Assembly (NCBI RefSeq): GCF_005239225.2
Contig: NC_133296.1
Coordinates: 3,596,001 to 3,660,000 of the forward strand
Reading direction: 5' to 3'
From: Populus alba
Lineage: Eukaryota; Streptophyta; Magnoliopsida; Malpighiales; Salicaceae
Length of the DNA stretch: 64,000 nt
Shown here piece by piece: positions 11,721 through 24,784 of this stretch (the first letter of the stretch is position 1; the number at the start of each line of letters is the position of its first letter). The translations under genes and the position numbers were made by a program. Below the pieces are notes generated by a model. It had not been told where the DNA came from. It worked only from the letters and a program-made list of their open reading frames with translations, and searched no databases.

Positions 11721-13112
11721 TTTTGAAAATGAGAACACACTGAAATTACCCTGTTCATTTCATATGATCATCAGAGACCGTTAAAAATTCAGTAAATTTT
11801 CCTTCTTGATAACCTGAAGGCTGTCAAAGAACTCTTTTTGGCCACGCTACGATTTGAACTTGTGATTATTTCATATTATCTAGCAAAGTAAAACCCTGAA
11901 AGTACTTATATCTGTCGGTGTTCAAATAAGCACTGTTGCAATTGCGTACCTGTACTTAGTGTTTTGTTGTTTATGTGAATTGCAATTACACTCTTGAAGA
12001 AAAAGACCCAGTGCAATTTCTGTCTCCACTTTCTTTCTGCAAAAAAATGTATCTATCTTATGAGGGTTATCAGTCTCTCTGGGTACCTCGTCTTTGTACT
12101 GCAACAATTTAGTCCTTGTTCTTGAGCTAGAAGCAGAATAGGGTTTTTTTTTTGGAATTTTTGGATGAAGGGTTCAGCCATTTGAACCTTGAGTAGGAAT
12201 ATAGAACCTTGAGTGCTTTATCTTCCTATTTCTGGACTGCAAATAATTCCTTGGAGAGTTTGTCCATCAATTAATTAATTTCATAAATAGCGTTTTATAT
12301 TTGTTTTTTCAAATATTTTTTTCTTGAAAAATATATTAAAATATTTTTTTATTTTTTTAAATATATTTTTAACATCGGTACATTAATAAAAAAAATTAAT
12401 TTTAAATAAAAAAAAAATTCAAATTTTCACTACACAGCTTTTGCAACGCTACCTAAATGGAATCAAAAGAGAAAAACATTTCGGCACAATTATTTATTTT
12501 ATATTCACGTTAATTACATTTTGCAACAAATACCTTAGTTCATATATATTCAAGAAAATATACATTCTCAAAATAAAGTGAAATGCATAGTATATATAAA
12601 AAATATTATACCTTAGACAAGTGCATTTCAAATGACAATTAGAAATATTATTTCTCTCAAGTATTTGTTTCATTTTTATAAATGGAGCATTGAGAAAACT
12701 AAAGTATTTATTTTATATTTAACTTCAATTAAAAAATAAATATAAATATTTTGTACTAGTAATATAGCAAGATTTATTTGTATACCTCAATTGAAAAATG
12801 AAAGTGACAATTGCACAGGAAATTACAGAGAGTTTACAAGTGTAGAGCTAGAAAACTAAAAGAAAACATTAAGTTGCATGGAAGAGAAAACAATTAAACA
12901 AATTAAAAGCTTTTAAAGTAAGTATATAAATAAAGCATGTAAGTAATGCAGTAAAAAAAACATTAACATAAAGCATATATCTAAAAAAAATAAAAATAAA
13001 TTGTAAAAAAAGCAATAATAAAAACTTGAGAAATTATGTATTGATTTTTCATCAGGGGTTGACCAATAAAAATACAACAAGCACGACTCCGTTAAATAAT
13101 GTTCTAACACCT
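11721..13112. other. AT-rich spacer with MITE-like debris
   Basis: Immediately after the pseudogene is its former 3' flank. Around 12290-12430 lies an AT-rich segment with the TTTTTAAAATATATTTTT / TTAATTTTAAA style seen in other MITE-like patches here. The remainder to 13097 is low-complexity A/T sequence. No coding potential is recognised. Confidence 0.5.
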
Positions 13113-13320
13113 TGTCATTGGTAGGTGGCTCAATAATAAGAACTTGGGATTAAAAAGAAGTTTGTTTTCCCTGTAATTTTAGGTCCGAGCCTTGAGATTG
13201 CTAATATTGATAGTTACTAAAGGCTTACCTGGTCATTAATTTCAGGACCCATGATAATTAATCGAGATGCGTGTAATATGGCTCAAACACCCCACGTGAA
13301 TAAAATAAAAATAAAAAAAA
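13113..13320 (+). mobile_element. SINE copy with target-site duplication
   Basis: Head TAGGTGGCTCAATAATAAG resembles a pol III A box. The body includes TACTAAAGGCTTAC and ends in an (A)n/TAAAA tail. Flanks AATGTTCTAACACCT (13098-13112) and AATATTCTAACCCCT (13321-13335) are a 15-bp duplication with two mismatches, as left by target-primed retrotransposition. Same family type as the copies at 15.5 and 23.4 kb. Confidence 0.8.
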
Positions 13321-13335
13321 AATATTCTAACCCCT

Positions 13336-15481
13336 AAACTTCCTTGTGATACCATCAAGGAAATTAAACCAACCTAAAAGTCAATTTGTATCTAGAAAAC
13401 ATTTATTAATTAGGCTATAGTTAGTAGGAGGATAAAATTAACCATTGTAAAATTTAAGCTAGCCTGGTATAATTTTTGGATGGGGTGATTTTTAAATGGG
13501 ATGGTTTTTTAGTGGGTAAATTTTACCCTCCAATGGAGAGTAAAATTTAAACTCCAAATTTGTTGTTGTTGTTATTTTGTCTCTCACCTACTTTTTTATT
13601 TTAAAATACATATTAAATATCTTTTTCTTTCTCATTAGTCATTATTAATTCTTTAATTATTCTCTCTCTCTTTCTACCAACATTTAACTGTACATTCTTA
13701 AAATTCACTTTTACGCTATTAAATACTAAAATATAAGTGATGCATAAAACAAAAAACAACAAAAAAACAATTAAAAACCAGAATTTGATGAACAAAAAGG
13801 TTTTAGACATAAACTTTAAAGTTGTAGTTTTATTAAGTCTAATAAATTCTGTCTCTTTAAAAGATTTATAATTCTTTCAAACAGATTAAATAATAAAATC
13901 AAAATACTAAAATAAAAAAAATAAAAATATATATGTATATAATCCAGAAAAATAAAAAAATAAAAATAAAAATAGTTCAAACAGAACTCTACTAATACAT
14001 AAAAACATCTATTAAACAATCCAATTAATCTATTTACAACAAATTCTCATTTGATTGTTCAGATTTTTCAATTTATGTAGGCCTGATTGCATCAATAAAG
14101 GTCTAAAACATTTTTATTTATCCAACTGCCATTTTTTTACTTTTTTTTTATTTTTTTTCTATTAAAAAACTCGGGAACATGTTCATTGCCTAAAGTTTTA
14201 GATTTTTTTCTTGTCGATGAATCATAAAACTTGTTCAAGTTAATTACTTTACAGAATTACCAATAAAATCATTCTAAAACATCATATCTAAAATAAATTA
14301 TATTATTATTTATTTTATAATGCAATACCTAGTATATCCTTGTTAAAAACTTGTCTCCACTAACATATGTGTCTGTTTATGGTAAAAGACTAACATGAGA
14401 TAAGATTATTTGAATCTAGATCAAAAAACAAGACCCAGTCTTCATATTTTAAATTACAAGCATTGGAGGATGATGATTGATTATTGGGATTTATCTCATT
14501 TTTCAAAATGATCCCAGAAATCTCTTCGTGCTCAATGGATCTTTGCATGGTCAAGCTAACCCCGACCAAATCTTTTCATAACAAGAAAATTATTCTTAAA
14601 CAAGCATCCTCATAACCAAAAAAAAAAAAATACAAATAAAGACCAAACAATATCATGAAGTATGTGTTTGCATGCATGTATATTTAAATAAGATGTTGTT
14701 ACCTCGAAGGTAACTCTATGGATAATTAAGATTGTGGTTTATTTAATAAGGGAAAATTAAATTAAGAGGGTATTACCAAAGATACTTTTAACTCTTAAAT
14801 CCATATATATTCAAACAAAAAAACATTTAAAAAAGACTGTAAATCATGACTGAGGTTCGGACAGTAGCTTTGAAACGAAGTTTCTCATCTTTTCTAGCTT
14901 TTGATCTTGTAGCCTGTAGATATGAGAACTGTAGGAACCTTACGGGTCAGCTTTTGTTACCGACAAATGAATTTGGATTGGCTATTTGACAAGACAACCT
15001 TAGCCAAATTATCCAACGGTACTAGGTTATAACCAGCAAGAATTCTATGGGTAAACAACTCTTCTATTATTACTTATTATGACTAAAAATTCAAAAAACT
15101 ATCCTTTGAAAAAATAGACCGACAAAGAGCTAGAAAGAAGAAAAAATCATTCAATTTAGAGTTTTTAATATTTCTTAGAGTTCAATCACAAGAATTCTAA
15201 ATATGAAATTAAGTTTGAATCATGACTCCAATATTTCATAATCAATTTCAGATATATATTATGCATTCAAGATACTAGAATAGAATAAATATTTGACCGA
15301 ATTAAAACTATCTTCATCCAAATAAGACAACAAACCCAATTCCTCGTGCCATCAACAAGATCCATTATAGCAAGTCACAAGTTTATATTTCAGAAATTAA
15401 AAAAAAAATCATGAACAAACTACCAAAATAAAATAACATAAAATGAGTTAAAAAAAAAAAATAACTTCACTTTATATTAAA
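13336..15481. other. AT-rich spacer; no gene recognised
   Basis: Very AT-rich. The longer open frames on the minus strand (13613-13810, 13816-14019) are Phe/Ile/Leu/Tyr-rich products of A/T composition, not recognisable proteins. No RNA gene or transposon end was identified. Confidence 0.5.
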
Positions 15482-15499
15482 AAAGTACTTCCAATCATC

Positions 15500-15688
15500 T
15501 AATAGGTGGTTCAGTGGTAAAAGTTTGGGACTAAAGAGTTTGTTTTTTCTATGATTTTAAGTTCAATTTTTATGGTTGCTAATATAATGGTCACTGAAGG
15601 TTTACATTGTTGTTAATTTTAAAGCTTATAGAATTAATTAAAACACGCGCAAGCAGTTCTTGACATTTATATTAATAAAAACAAAAAA
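15500..15688 (+). mobile_element. SINE copy with target-site duplication
   Basis: Head AGGTGGTTCAGTGGTAAAAG followed by TTTGGGACTAAAGAG, then the diverged family body with ACACGCGCAAGC and an A-rich tail. AAAGTACTTCCAATCATC before the element and AAAGTGCTTCCTCATCA after it form an imperfect target duplication. More diverged than the 23.4 kb copy, so probably older. Confidence 0.75.
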
Positions 15689-15705
15689 AAAGTGCTTCCT
15701 CATCA

Positions 15706-18700
15706 ACAAAGTGAGAAGGTGTTAATAAAATGCTTGAGAAAAAAGGGAAAGAGCTTCCACTGAACTTTCATGCATCACCCATTACCCATAAAATTGAGCT
15801 TTTTGACCGAAGTTTTTATAAAGAAGTTTGAAGTTCCAAGAGACTTTCAAAAACTTCTGGAAGTCCCAAATGAATTTCCATCATGTTTCATTGACCAACC
15901 TCAGAGGTGACACGTCATTTCAAATCCCATGTTATTTTATTCACACAATCATCACCTTATCTTATATATTATTCATTTATTGACCCTCTTTTGAAACCAT
16001 AAACCCAGTGGATAACGGATACATCAAGTTGCTTATAAAGTTTACAAGCAATACGAGGGTCATGTTCACACCTCACTTTGCCTCGAGGAACTGTTTTTGG
16101 GTTTCTATGGATGGGGTAATTATTATTTTTTAAGATATTTTTTATTTAAAAATATAATAAAATTAAATCATCATCATCATCCAAATATATTTTTAATATT
16201 AATATATTAAAACAATATAAAAATATAAAAAAATTAATTTGAAACAAATAAAAAGAGTGAAGATGTGTGTTTGTGTGTGTATAGTTACGCTGATCTCTTA
16301 ATGTAAATTTATTTTACTGTATGATATGATTCAAATTAGATGTTGGGATTTCAAGATCATCTCGCTTGGGACTAGCTCGATTAATAATGTGTATATATAT
16401 CTTCTAATTTATAAAATGATGGGATTGTAATATTAAACTTTATATTAGGCACAAAACTTATAATATGAATTAATTTGAACTTTTTATCGAGTCACATTTA
16501 ATTAACATCTTTCTCTATTGTTCTTATTTTAAAAAGACCAGTCTAGACCGAACCAGGTTTAATAATAACAATCCAAATTATTTTTTTACTGGAGCACGGG
16601 ATTAATGTGTTAATAATACGCTCCAACTTTAAAATCTGTAATTAATTTACATTATAATACTAAATTAGATTAAAAAAAAAACATTTTGCTTTTGACTAAA
16701 CTAGCATTGAGATTGCTTAATTTTTGTTCGCTAAAGGTGGCCTACGAATTAATTCCACCTAATTCTCCAATAACAGAAAGAAAATAGAACTCATAATCTG
16801 GGATTTTAAAAGCAAGATGCTTTTTTCCAGTAAACTTTAATGCTGCCCCTGTAGATTTATCAATGTTAATTTCACGTCTACCCTTATAGTTTAAAATTCT
16901 CAAAGCTAATTTAGTCGAAAGCAGACCAATATTCATTACAATTAGGGAATTAATGACAAATTATATCCTCATAATCCCGCAGAACAGGGAGTATATATAT
17001 CCAGTTAATTACTAGCAAAATCATCAACTCCCAGGATTGCTCTGTGTTCGATCTAGAAGATGATATAGAAGATGGTTTCATCCAGTAAGTGCAGCACCGA
17101 GCAGTCCCACACTTTACCTCTAACCTCCATAGAATAATATCATGGATAAGATTAGTGCCTCATTCCATGGTAGCTCGTCAAGTTAGGCAGGTCGTCGGAG
17201 GGGTCAAAACCCACGTCTGAAACCCTCGATCGTTTGTTTTTGTAGCAGAACTTTTTGTAATGATGATATGATTATAGGGAAAGTAATTTGGATCATGGCA
17301 TTAGGTCACTGTTTGCCCCTGTTAAGTCAAGACTATTTGCACTTAAAATATTAACTGTTGGCATTTTTATATATATGCATAAGTATAATTAATGTTCAGT
17401 AGAGATTAGGGTTCACGCATCTAATTCAAGGAATCACATTTGTGTTTGCATAATTAATTATTGTGATAATTTTCTCGTTGCTGGGGAAATGGATTCAATT
17501 GGCACGAGGGCTAATTGAAAGCCAAAAAGGAACCTAATTCGTGGCACTTGAGGTGACATGGTTGAAGGTGATATTACGAGTGTTGAAGATAGCTCGACGA
17601 GCAATTATTTATCCCTATAAGGCTATAAATGGATTCTTTAGAAATAGGTTGTTTGGTGATGAAGATATTTAGCAATCCATTAAACAGGACAAAAAATCAA
17701 AACAAGCTGGTTGGTAAAGCAGAGAGTGTAATATATGCGTTCACATGCTTGCTTCGTCCAAATTCATCATCTATTTTTAGTTGATAACTTGTTTTAAAAA
17801 TAGATGAATTACTTATTAGACATTTTGTTTGGAAAATAAATCAATATTATATTTTTCTTAAAAGTTAAAATCAAACTTGTAGCGACACCTAGTCACACAC
17901 AAAGATTAAAAAAAAAAAACAACAAAACAAGGATTTTTTTATAACCATAAACATAATTTACTATTCACTATTTTGCGAATCAAGAGTATTTTTATATTTT
18001 TGGTTAGCTTATATGTTTGATTAAGAGTAGTAAAATAATTTAGCATTTAAATAATATTTTTAAATTTAAAAAAGTCACTAGCACATGAAAGCTGTCACAA
18101 ACTTTAAGCGGCACATGTAGCACCTCTTGTTGGTGAAAAGAAGGTTTTCCCCACATCATTTTATTCAATGCCATCTCATGTTTTATTATGATTGTCGCAA
18201 TGACATCCAAATATGGCTAGTTCATCACTGGTAATCCTTTTATTTCTTTTTCCTACCTTGATATATACATTATAGTCCTTATTGTTATTAGTATTTCAGA
18301 TTCAACCCTTTTAATTTTTATTTTTGTATTTTTGTCATTTTTTTTTATTAAAGTTTTATTTGTTTTTAATTTAACACCTATTTTTTTATTTGTATATGTC
18401 TTATTTTTTAATTTAGTCCTTCTACTTTTAATTTCTTTTTTTTCCTTTCTCTTTTATTAAAGTTTTTTTTACTTTCAATTTTATCCATTAATTCAAGTTT
18501 ATGATTTTTTTTTATTTTTTCTATGATGATAATAATGATTTCAATTCATCCATTTTTTTTTGTTATTTTTTTTCTTGGCTCTTTTGTCAAAGTTTTTATA
18601 GTTTTTAATTTTATTCATTCAATCAAGTTAATGATTTTTTTTTTTAATAGTAGTAGTAATAGTAGTAATAATGATGATGATAATGATGATGATGATGATA

Positions 18701-20585
18701 ATAGTGATTTTAATTTTTTGAATTGCTATATTTTTAAATTCTTTTGTATAATTACAATTTTTTTTATTTCAATTTATCCTTTAATATTTAATTGATTGAT
18801 AATCAAACTTCATGATTTTTTCAGATTAAATGCTTTAGACTAATGACTTGGGTCATTTGTATAAGAAGTTAACATAATTTTTTTAAAAAAAAAATTATAA
18901 TATTCTTTTTATTTTTTTATCGAGTTATTTCAGTCACATGATTTATATCGCGAATTTAGCAAGATATCTCATATTAACTTAGCCCTAATTAAAGTTATTA
19001 CAGATTTGTTATGATAGGTTTTTATATATTTTTTTATCTTATCTTAATATCCAAGCATTATTTTTACAAAAAAAAAAAAAAAAAATTAATTCTACCTCGC
19101 TGCTTCGCTTTGACACCAGAGCTAGTATGTATTAAAATGGGTTGGAACGACTTTTAAGTATTTATAAAACTGAAAGACTATATCTTGCTATTCTAGAAAA
19201 ATGCTTTACGCTTTCTCAAAGCACAAGGAGAAGAACAAACTTTTTATTAATTCTTCATGCATAAACTCATACCAAAAAGTATACATTACACCATGTGCCG
19301 AATATGAGCCACCTTTCAAAACAAAAATAAAATAAGACTTCACATCTTTGAAAGTATTATTAATTATAAGATAAATTTTGTATATTCTGTGCCTGCACGC
19401 CTTTGATTCTCTGTTTTTCTTACGCTCAGGGGGGATGAACCAAAGGATTTCCTTAATTATTTTATATTTTATTTGTGCCACCAATGACCAATTCCGCCTA
19501 ATAGCAGTGTCTTGTTTGTGCTTAATATCTTGGTCAAGCAAAAAAGACATAATACCGCTTGGAGTGTCTACAAAGATAATATACTAGTATTTAATTCAGC
19601 AAACCCAAAAGGAGAAAATCATGATTTAAACCCCTTTTTAAAAAAAAAAAAGTATACACAGCTAGGATTCTCAAACTCTTAAAATTTTACAGTTCTAAAC
19701 TGGTAAAAATAAAATAAAATTGGGGTTTTCAAATTTTAAGGATGTAGCTTTAATTATAGAGAAAAATATGAAACTTTGTTAGTTTCTAAAAAGTCTTTAT
19801 TTTATAATTCTCTTCTCCAAAAAAAAAAAAGGCTACAGAGTTGTTTAAACATAATAAAAATGTCATAATTAGTAAAATCTTAGTTAAATTGAAAGTCCCA
19901 ATCTAAATTGAAAAAATAATCCAAACCAAGAAGGAAAATAAAGAAAATTTCAAAGTAGTAACTCCTAGGCTTAATTTAGAGATGAAAACGAAAGCACCTT
20001 ATAACTTTATTAGGCCTTTACAATAAATCAACAAAACTTTAACTTGATTCAATAGCTAGATAAAGATTATAATAATTTTTTCTAGACTGCATGTTTAAAT
20101 CATTTGAAACTACTCGAAACATAGAAAATCTTAACAATTAAAAAAGTAATACAATAAAAATAATTATGCCTAGAATAATAAAGAAAGTGTCCCCACATCA
20201 ATCCCCTTTGCTTGCAAAATACTTGCTTTTAGGTTAATTGTCAGAAATTAAACTTGACCATGCCAAATGAATAAATAATTTGAATATAATATTGTTATCA
20301 ATTTATATACAAGATACATTATCCTAGATAACTTAAATCTAATTTCAACAAATATGTGTTCATATATAATTTTAAAATCCAATCAAGACTTCTCAAGACC
20401 AAAATTAATATCACATGAAATCATCTTTTGAGATGATAGCTACTTCTGTTTACAGGTCTAGTCATTTCTAATAATAATATCTTGATTATTATTTAAATTG
20501 GGAATCAATAAAGATTCATTTAACATGTATATAAATGTTTGGACGACACATTCACACTTAATTAAATCCTTTTTTATATTAACTT
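15706..20585. other. Long AT-rich spacer; no gene recognised
   Basis: Nearly 5 kb without a recognisable gene. It contains MITE-like A/T debris near 16115-16245, a Phe/Leu-rich low-complexity tract with (GAT)n at 18250-18800, and open frames at 16742-16936 (minus) and 19206-19550 (minus) that I cannot match to any family. A less AT-rich island at 17030-17250 could be part of a transcribed region, but no exon structure is evident. Confidence 0.45.
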
Positions 20586-20589
20586 TAGC

Positions 20590-21320
20590 CTTCTAAGCAA
20601 TTCCAACAATTTGTTTTAGTTTTTCATCCATTAGTTTAATCTCAATTTGTTTACTAACTTTAGATTGTTTCTTAGATTTCACCTATATTTCATGTTCTTT
20701 TGGTTTTTTAGCATGTTTAATAACTTCAAGTTGTTTTTCTAGTGTCACCTCAATCTTAGAAATTATTGATTCTGGTTTATCAACTCACTTTAACACTACT
20801 AAATCTTTAATGCCTTGCCTCTAAATGAGTAAACAACATCTACACTCCAATCTTATCTCGGGTTATTGGTCTTAACCCTCTTGGAAATCATGTAACTTGC
20901 CACCCCTCTCCTAAAAGTTGTTATGTTCTATTACCTTATAAAACCCAACATTATACATATGTGCATATCTAAACATTTTTGACATTGTTGAGATAAGTAT
21001 TGTTCATAACCAAGAGAAAAGAACCTTTGGTGCATCATCTACCTCATATACATTCATTATGTTATAGGATGTCTCCCATTGTTTATTTGTCTACCACTTT
21101 CATTTGAAAAAAGTTATGCCCTTCAAATTATATACGACTAGTTTCACAATCTTTTTTTTCATGATACTCACATATTTTCTAACCCTATCATATTCAGCGA
21201 TCCAATTAAGAAACTCTTTTATGTCCACATCTCCATTGAAGGTGAGGATTTCTAGTCTTGTTTGGAACTCGTCCCCTTGTTGTCTCTTGGGCTATGGTGG
21301 TATGTTTTAATCTATAAAAA
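20590..21320 (-). pseudogene. Decayed Ty3/gypsy gag remnant
   Basis: Read on the minus strand, about 21290 down to 21100 translates to GDEFQTRLEILTFNGDVD, then KEFLNWIAEYDRV and KKIVKLVVYNLKG. This is the typical retrotransposon gag order: RLEIPEFNG-D, then a FLDW-like motif, then KKVKLVA-LK. Further leftwards, broken frames give GYEQYLSQQ and later a Lys-rich stretch, consistent with the C-terminal part of gag. Many stops and frameshifts are present and no polymerase region follows. Function is lost. Assignment rests on motif order recalled from the family and is moderate. Confidence 0.55.
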
Positions 21321-21676
21321 GCTTTATAGTCTCATCAAGTCTATCTTCTCCAACACCCTCCACATAGACACATGGTTATTGGTCTCATCAAGTCTATCTT
21401 TTATCTTTTCAAGCTTTAAAGTTAACTCGTAATTGTTGATAAAAATATAAAATTTTAATAATTTTAAAAAAGTTTTTATTATAAATTTTTTCTCTAAAAA
21501 AACAGGTTAAATTTCAATTATTCTAATAGTTGAATTAAAAATTATAATTGTTTTTATAGATTAAGTTTAACTCTCGAAACCTAGAAAATAGAAATTCATA
21601 ATGTAACAAAATTAATTGTGTCAAAAAAAAAGATAGTACCTTACGTACGTTATTGGTCCTAAACATAACTAAGTTA

Positions 21677-21887
21677 GAGACCGTTTGGCATTGTATTTGT
21701 ACATGCGTTTCATCAAATTTTAATTTTTTTTTTTTACTAAAATTGAGTGCGGTTTGTACTTTTTGAATCGTTTTGATGTGCTGATGTCAAAAATAATTTT
21801 TAAAAAATAAAAAAAATATCATTTACATGTATTTCGGCACGAAAAACTATTTAAAAAGCAACCGCTATCACACTGTCAAACACGTTC
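21677..21887. mobile_element. Tourist-like MITE (211 bp)
   Basis: Starts GAGACCGTTTGGCATTGT and ends, when reversed, GAACGTGTTTGACAGTGT, giving imperfect terminal inverted repeats. TTA trinucleotides flank both sides (21674-21676 and 21888-21890), the duplication expected for PIF/Harbinger-type MITEs. The interior has the A/T-rich GATGTCAAAAATAATTTTTA motif also seen elsewhere in the window. Confidence 0.7.
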
Positions 21888-21890
21888 TTA

Positions 21891-23414
21891 GTCTCTTGAT
21901 CGGAGCAATACACTGTTAATATTTTTAGATGTGCTTTTAGTTACATTGACAATGAGTGAGATTGGAAGACTTGACCGTAAATGAGGGATGTCTAAAGGGG
22001 AAAAAAATTGTCAGGAAACATGAACTGAAAGATTAAATTACAATAAATACAAAAATATAATGATGTAACATTGAGGTCTTTAAATAAAAGGATTAATTAA
22101 TTTTTTTTATATAAAAAACAAAGATTAAATAATAATTTGCTCAATCATACCAAACGTGAAAGATTTTAAATTAAAGTGGCCGTACGTAGACTGTAGATGA
22201 CAGAAGGTTCCAAACTCTTCACTCCACACAAGTGATGATGTTATAGGTTCATGCATCATCAAGAAGAAGAGCTAGAAAATAGACATGGCCATTCAATATA
22301 TATATATATATATATGTTGTAATTATAATTTCTTGCCGTTTGTTTTACTCAATATTAGCAACTTGTAAGTTGTTTTATCTTTATCTATTGAGATCTCACA
22401 AGGTTTGCGCCCATCACATAGAAAATTGTTATGGAGTAATTTTTCATACTTCTTAGTATAATATATATTTATCTCATTAACATACTCAAAATGAGTAAAA
22501 ACAAAAAAGCTCTTCCACTTGTGTGAATTAAAAATTAAGAACTTGATAGATAGAGATAAATAGATATATTTTAAAATGTTTTTGGATGCATGGTTCATAA
22601 ATATTATTTTAAAAAGGACAAATCTTAACCGAGTTTTATCTCAAGTTGCAGATAAATATAAATTTAATCGTTGATATATTTGTTTTTTTACTAGACTAGA
22701 AAAAATATAAACCGTCAAACCCTAAATTATTTTGGAATTGATACCATCCAACTGGAGCATTTTTCAAGTACAAATATTGCTTCTTCTAAAACTATGAGAT
22801 ATGAATCAACAACTAATAATTGGCTACAACATTACACCAAATAGTATTGGAATTAATTTTTATATCTTTATATTCTGGAAACATTTTTAGATGTTTCAGT
22901 ATTGAAATACAGACGGGCCAATATTAGTAGTTGAAAAAAGATGGCGCAGCCCATTTCCTAATGATTTATCACTTAATAACTTAAAAGTTAGTCAATTATT
23001 AAAGAAATAATATATATATATATTATCTTTGTATATATGTATTAAGATTTAGATTTAAGGTCGGATTCTGAGAAATAAAATTCTCATATATAAATGTTAA
23101 TATTAATCCGGATGTAAATAGTTTATTTTTAGGTATTTGGAAATTTATATTTAATGTATGAAGAATAGTATTAAAATACCTCTAATAATTATAAAACAAA
23201 AACAGAAAGCAATTTGAAACGAAATTGACCACCTTCCCATGTCCTCTAGGTCTAAAAATCTCCGAATAAAAAAGAGAAAAAGAGGGTGTTCTTCCTTTTT
23301 CGAACAAAAAAGAGTAGATTATTCAGCTTCGAGCACATATATACTCATTAGCTGGGCTAATGATCAGTGTTCTTATTCTGTTTGCTGCAACAAGTGTGAA
23401 CAAAAAGGAACATT
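21891..23414. other. AT-rich spacer; no gene recognised
   Basis: Low-complexity A/T sequence with short (TA)n runs at 22295-22316 and 23008-23024. No transposon ends or coding motifs recognised. Confidence 0.5.
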
Positions 23415-23614
23415 TAGGTGGTGGCTCAGTGATAAAAGCTTGGGATTAAGAGGTTTGCTTCCTCGGTGCTCTCAGGTTCAAGCTCTGGAGTTGCTCATAT
23501 GATAGCCACTGGAGGCTTACATGATCGTTAACTTCAGGGCCCGTGGGATTAGTCGAAGTGCACGCAAGCTGGCCCGGACATCCACGTTAAACTAAAAAAA
23601 ATAATAATAATAAT
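23415..23614 (+). mobile_element. SINE copy, best preserved of its family here
   Basis: A-box-like GGTGGCTCAGTGATAAAAG, B-box-like GGTTCAAGCTC, body with GCCACTGGAGGCTTAC and GTGGGATTAGTCGAAG, then GCAAGCTGGCCCGGACATCC and a tail of A and TAA repeats. A frame crossing it (23239-23502) is not a gene. Target duplication not settled. Confidence 0.8.
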
Positions 23615-23763
23615 GGAAACAGCAAATCGCTAGAAAGGACATAACAAATCGATTAATGGCTGGTGCCATTGCCAGATGGACGTGGCTAAGGTGCCAGGTA
23701 GGCAAGCCTTCAAAACACCAAGAACACTGAAATCATCAAGATGATGTCACCATGGATTCTTCT

Positions 23764-23805
23764 TTGACCTAGCCGCCATGCCCCATTGGCTCTTTGACTC
23801 ACGTG
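23764..23805 (+). promoter_or_regulatory. Dense cis-element cluster upstream of the ERF gene
   Basis: Within 42 bp: W-box core TTGACC (23764-23769), GCC-box AGCCGCC (23771-23777), W-box core TTGACT (23794-23799) and G-box CACGTG (23800-23805). These are established binding cores for WRKY, ERF and bZIP/bHLH factors respectively. The cluster is about 300-340 bp before the ERF start codon. The GCC-box would allow autoregulation by an ERF1-type protein. This is sequence-level inference only. Confidence 0.55.
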
Positions 23806-23995
23806 CATCAACCCATTCATAGGCCACTTTAACGACCAGATTTATTGAAAATGCCCCATAGTAACCATGTTCATGTAATATGTCTTTTTCACCATAGGGC
23901 ATACCACTTTCCTTCACAAAAAAAAAAAAACAAAAAAAAGCATACCACTTTCCTTTAAAAATAAAGATAACTTGAGGATCTTCCTCTCTTGTGCC

Positions 23996-24003
23996 TATAT
24001 AAA
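23996..24003 (+). promoter_or_regulatory. TATA box of the ERF gene
   Basis: CTATATAAAC context about 105 bp before the ATG, a normal distance for a short-leader plant gene. Confidence 0.65.
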
Positions 24004-24106
24004 CTGCCTTGTTTTCAAACATTATGTCCCATGACCAGAGACTAGCTAGCTACCAGAGAAAAACCAGCCATTCAAACACCAAAACAATTCCCACCTCAAT
24101 CCCTTG

Positions 24107-24784
24107 ATGGATTCTTCATTTTTTCACTACCAAAACTCGCAATTCTCCCCGGAATCGTCTTCTTCCTTCAACTCCCTTGATTCTTCCTCGTGTAACGCAC
24201 AGAACTTCTACAGCCAACCCCTCCCTTTTAACGAAAATGATTCCCAGGAAATGCTTCTGTTAGGACTCCTCAATGAGGCCCCCATCAACTCTTTTGATAC
24301 CACGTCATCTACCAATTCCAACTACGATGAGGTAAGTTCAAGAGCTGATTATCAACGGGAACAACCCCGAGAAATCTCTTACAGAGGGGTTAGAAGGCGG
24401 CCCTGGGGCAAGTACGCCGCCGAGATAAGGGATTCGACAAGAAACGGTGTGAGAGTTTGGCTAGGAACATTCGATACTGCCGAGGCGGCGGCCTTGGCTT
24501 ATGATCAAGCTGCATTTGCAATGAGAGGTTCAATGGCAGTACTAAATTTTCCTGCCCAGAAAGTCTACGAGTCACTCAAAGAAAAGGGCTATGGCTTCCA
24601 AGAAGGACAGTCACCGATTTTAGCAATGAAGAAAAGACATTCAATGAACAGGAAAGCCGAGAGCAGGAAGAGGAAAGAGAAAGAAATGAGAAGGGAAACG
24701 GAAAACGTCGTCGTGCTAGAGGATCTAGGGGCTGAATATTTGGAGGAACTGCTAGCCATTTCAGAGAGTGCTAGTCCTTGGTGA
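24107..24784 (+). CDS. ERF1B: ERF1-type AP2/ERF transcription factor (group IX)
   Basis: Single exon, 225 residues. Nuclear activator of ethylene/jasmonate defence genes through GCC-box binding. Residues 38-54 ([17 protein letters not shown]) match the conserved N-terminal motif of ERF1-type proteins. The AP2/ERF domain spans about 92-149 ([40 protein letters not shown], ending VLNFP), with the Ala and Asp that define the ERF rather than the DREB class. A basic stretch at 175-196 is a likely nuclear localisation signal. [16 protein letters not shown] at 201-216 is an EDLL activation motif. The start is the ATG at 24107; the frame is open for one further codon (TTG) upstream. TATA and a W/GCC/G-box cluster lie upstream. 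Arabidopsis ERF1 is the closest protein I can recall; exact orthology needs a tree. Confidence 0.9.
   Translation: MDSSFFHYQNSQFSPESSSSFNSLDSSSCNAQNFYSQPLPFNENDSQEMLLLGLLNEAPINSFDTTSSTNSNYDEVSSRADYQREQPREISYRGVRRRPWGKYAAEIRDSTRNGVRVWLGTFDTAEAAALAYDQAAFAMRGSMAVLNFPAQKVYESLKEKGYGFQEGQSPILAMKKRHSMNRKAESRKRKEKEMRRETENVVVLEDLGAEYLEELLAISESASPW

Noticed and set aside
16742..16936. 64-codon minus-strand frame starting MNIGLLSTKLALRILNYKGR
   Set aside because: Composition is acceptable, but there is no recognised motif, promoter or neighbour evidence; chance open frame not excluded.
18523..18795. 90-codon frame with SSSNSSNNDDDNDDDDD
   Set aside because: Product of T-rich sequence and a GAT microsatellite; not a credible protein.
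19206..19550. 114-codon minus-strand frame
   Set aside because: No recognisable domain; in an AT-rich region with overlapping frames on the other strand.
23239..23502. 87-codon plus-strand frame before the ERF gene
   Set aside because: It runs through a SINE; the C-terminal half is translated SINE sequence.
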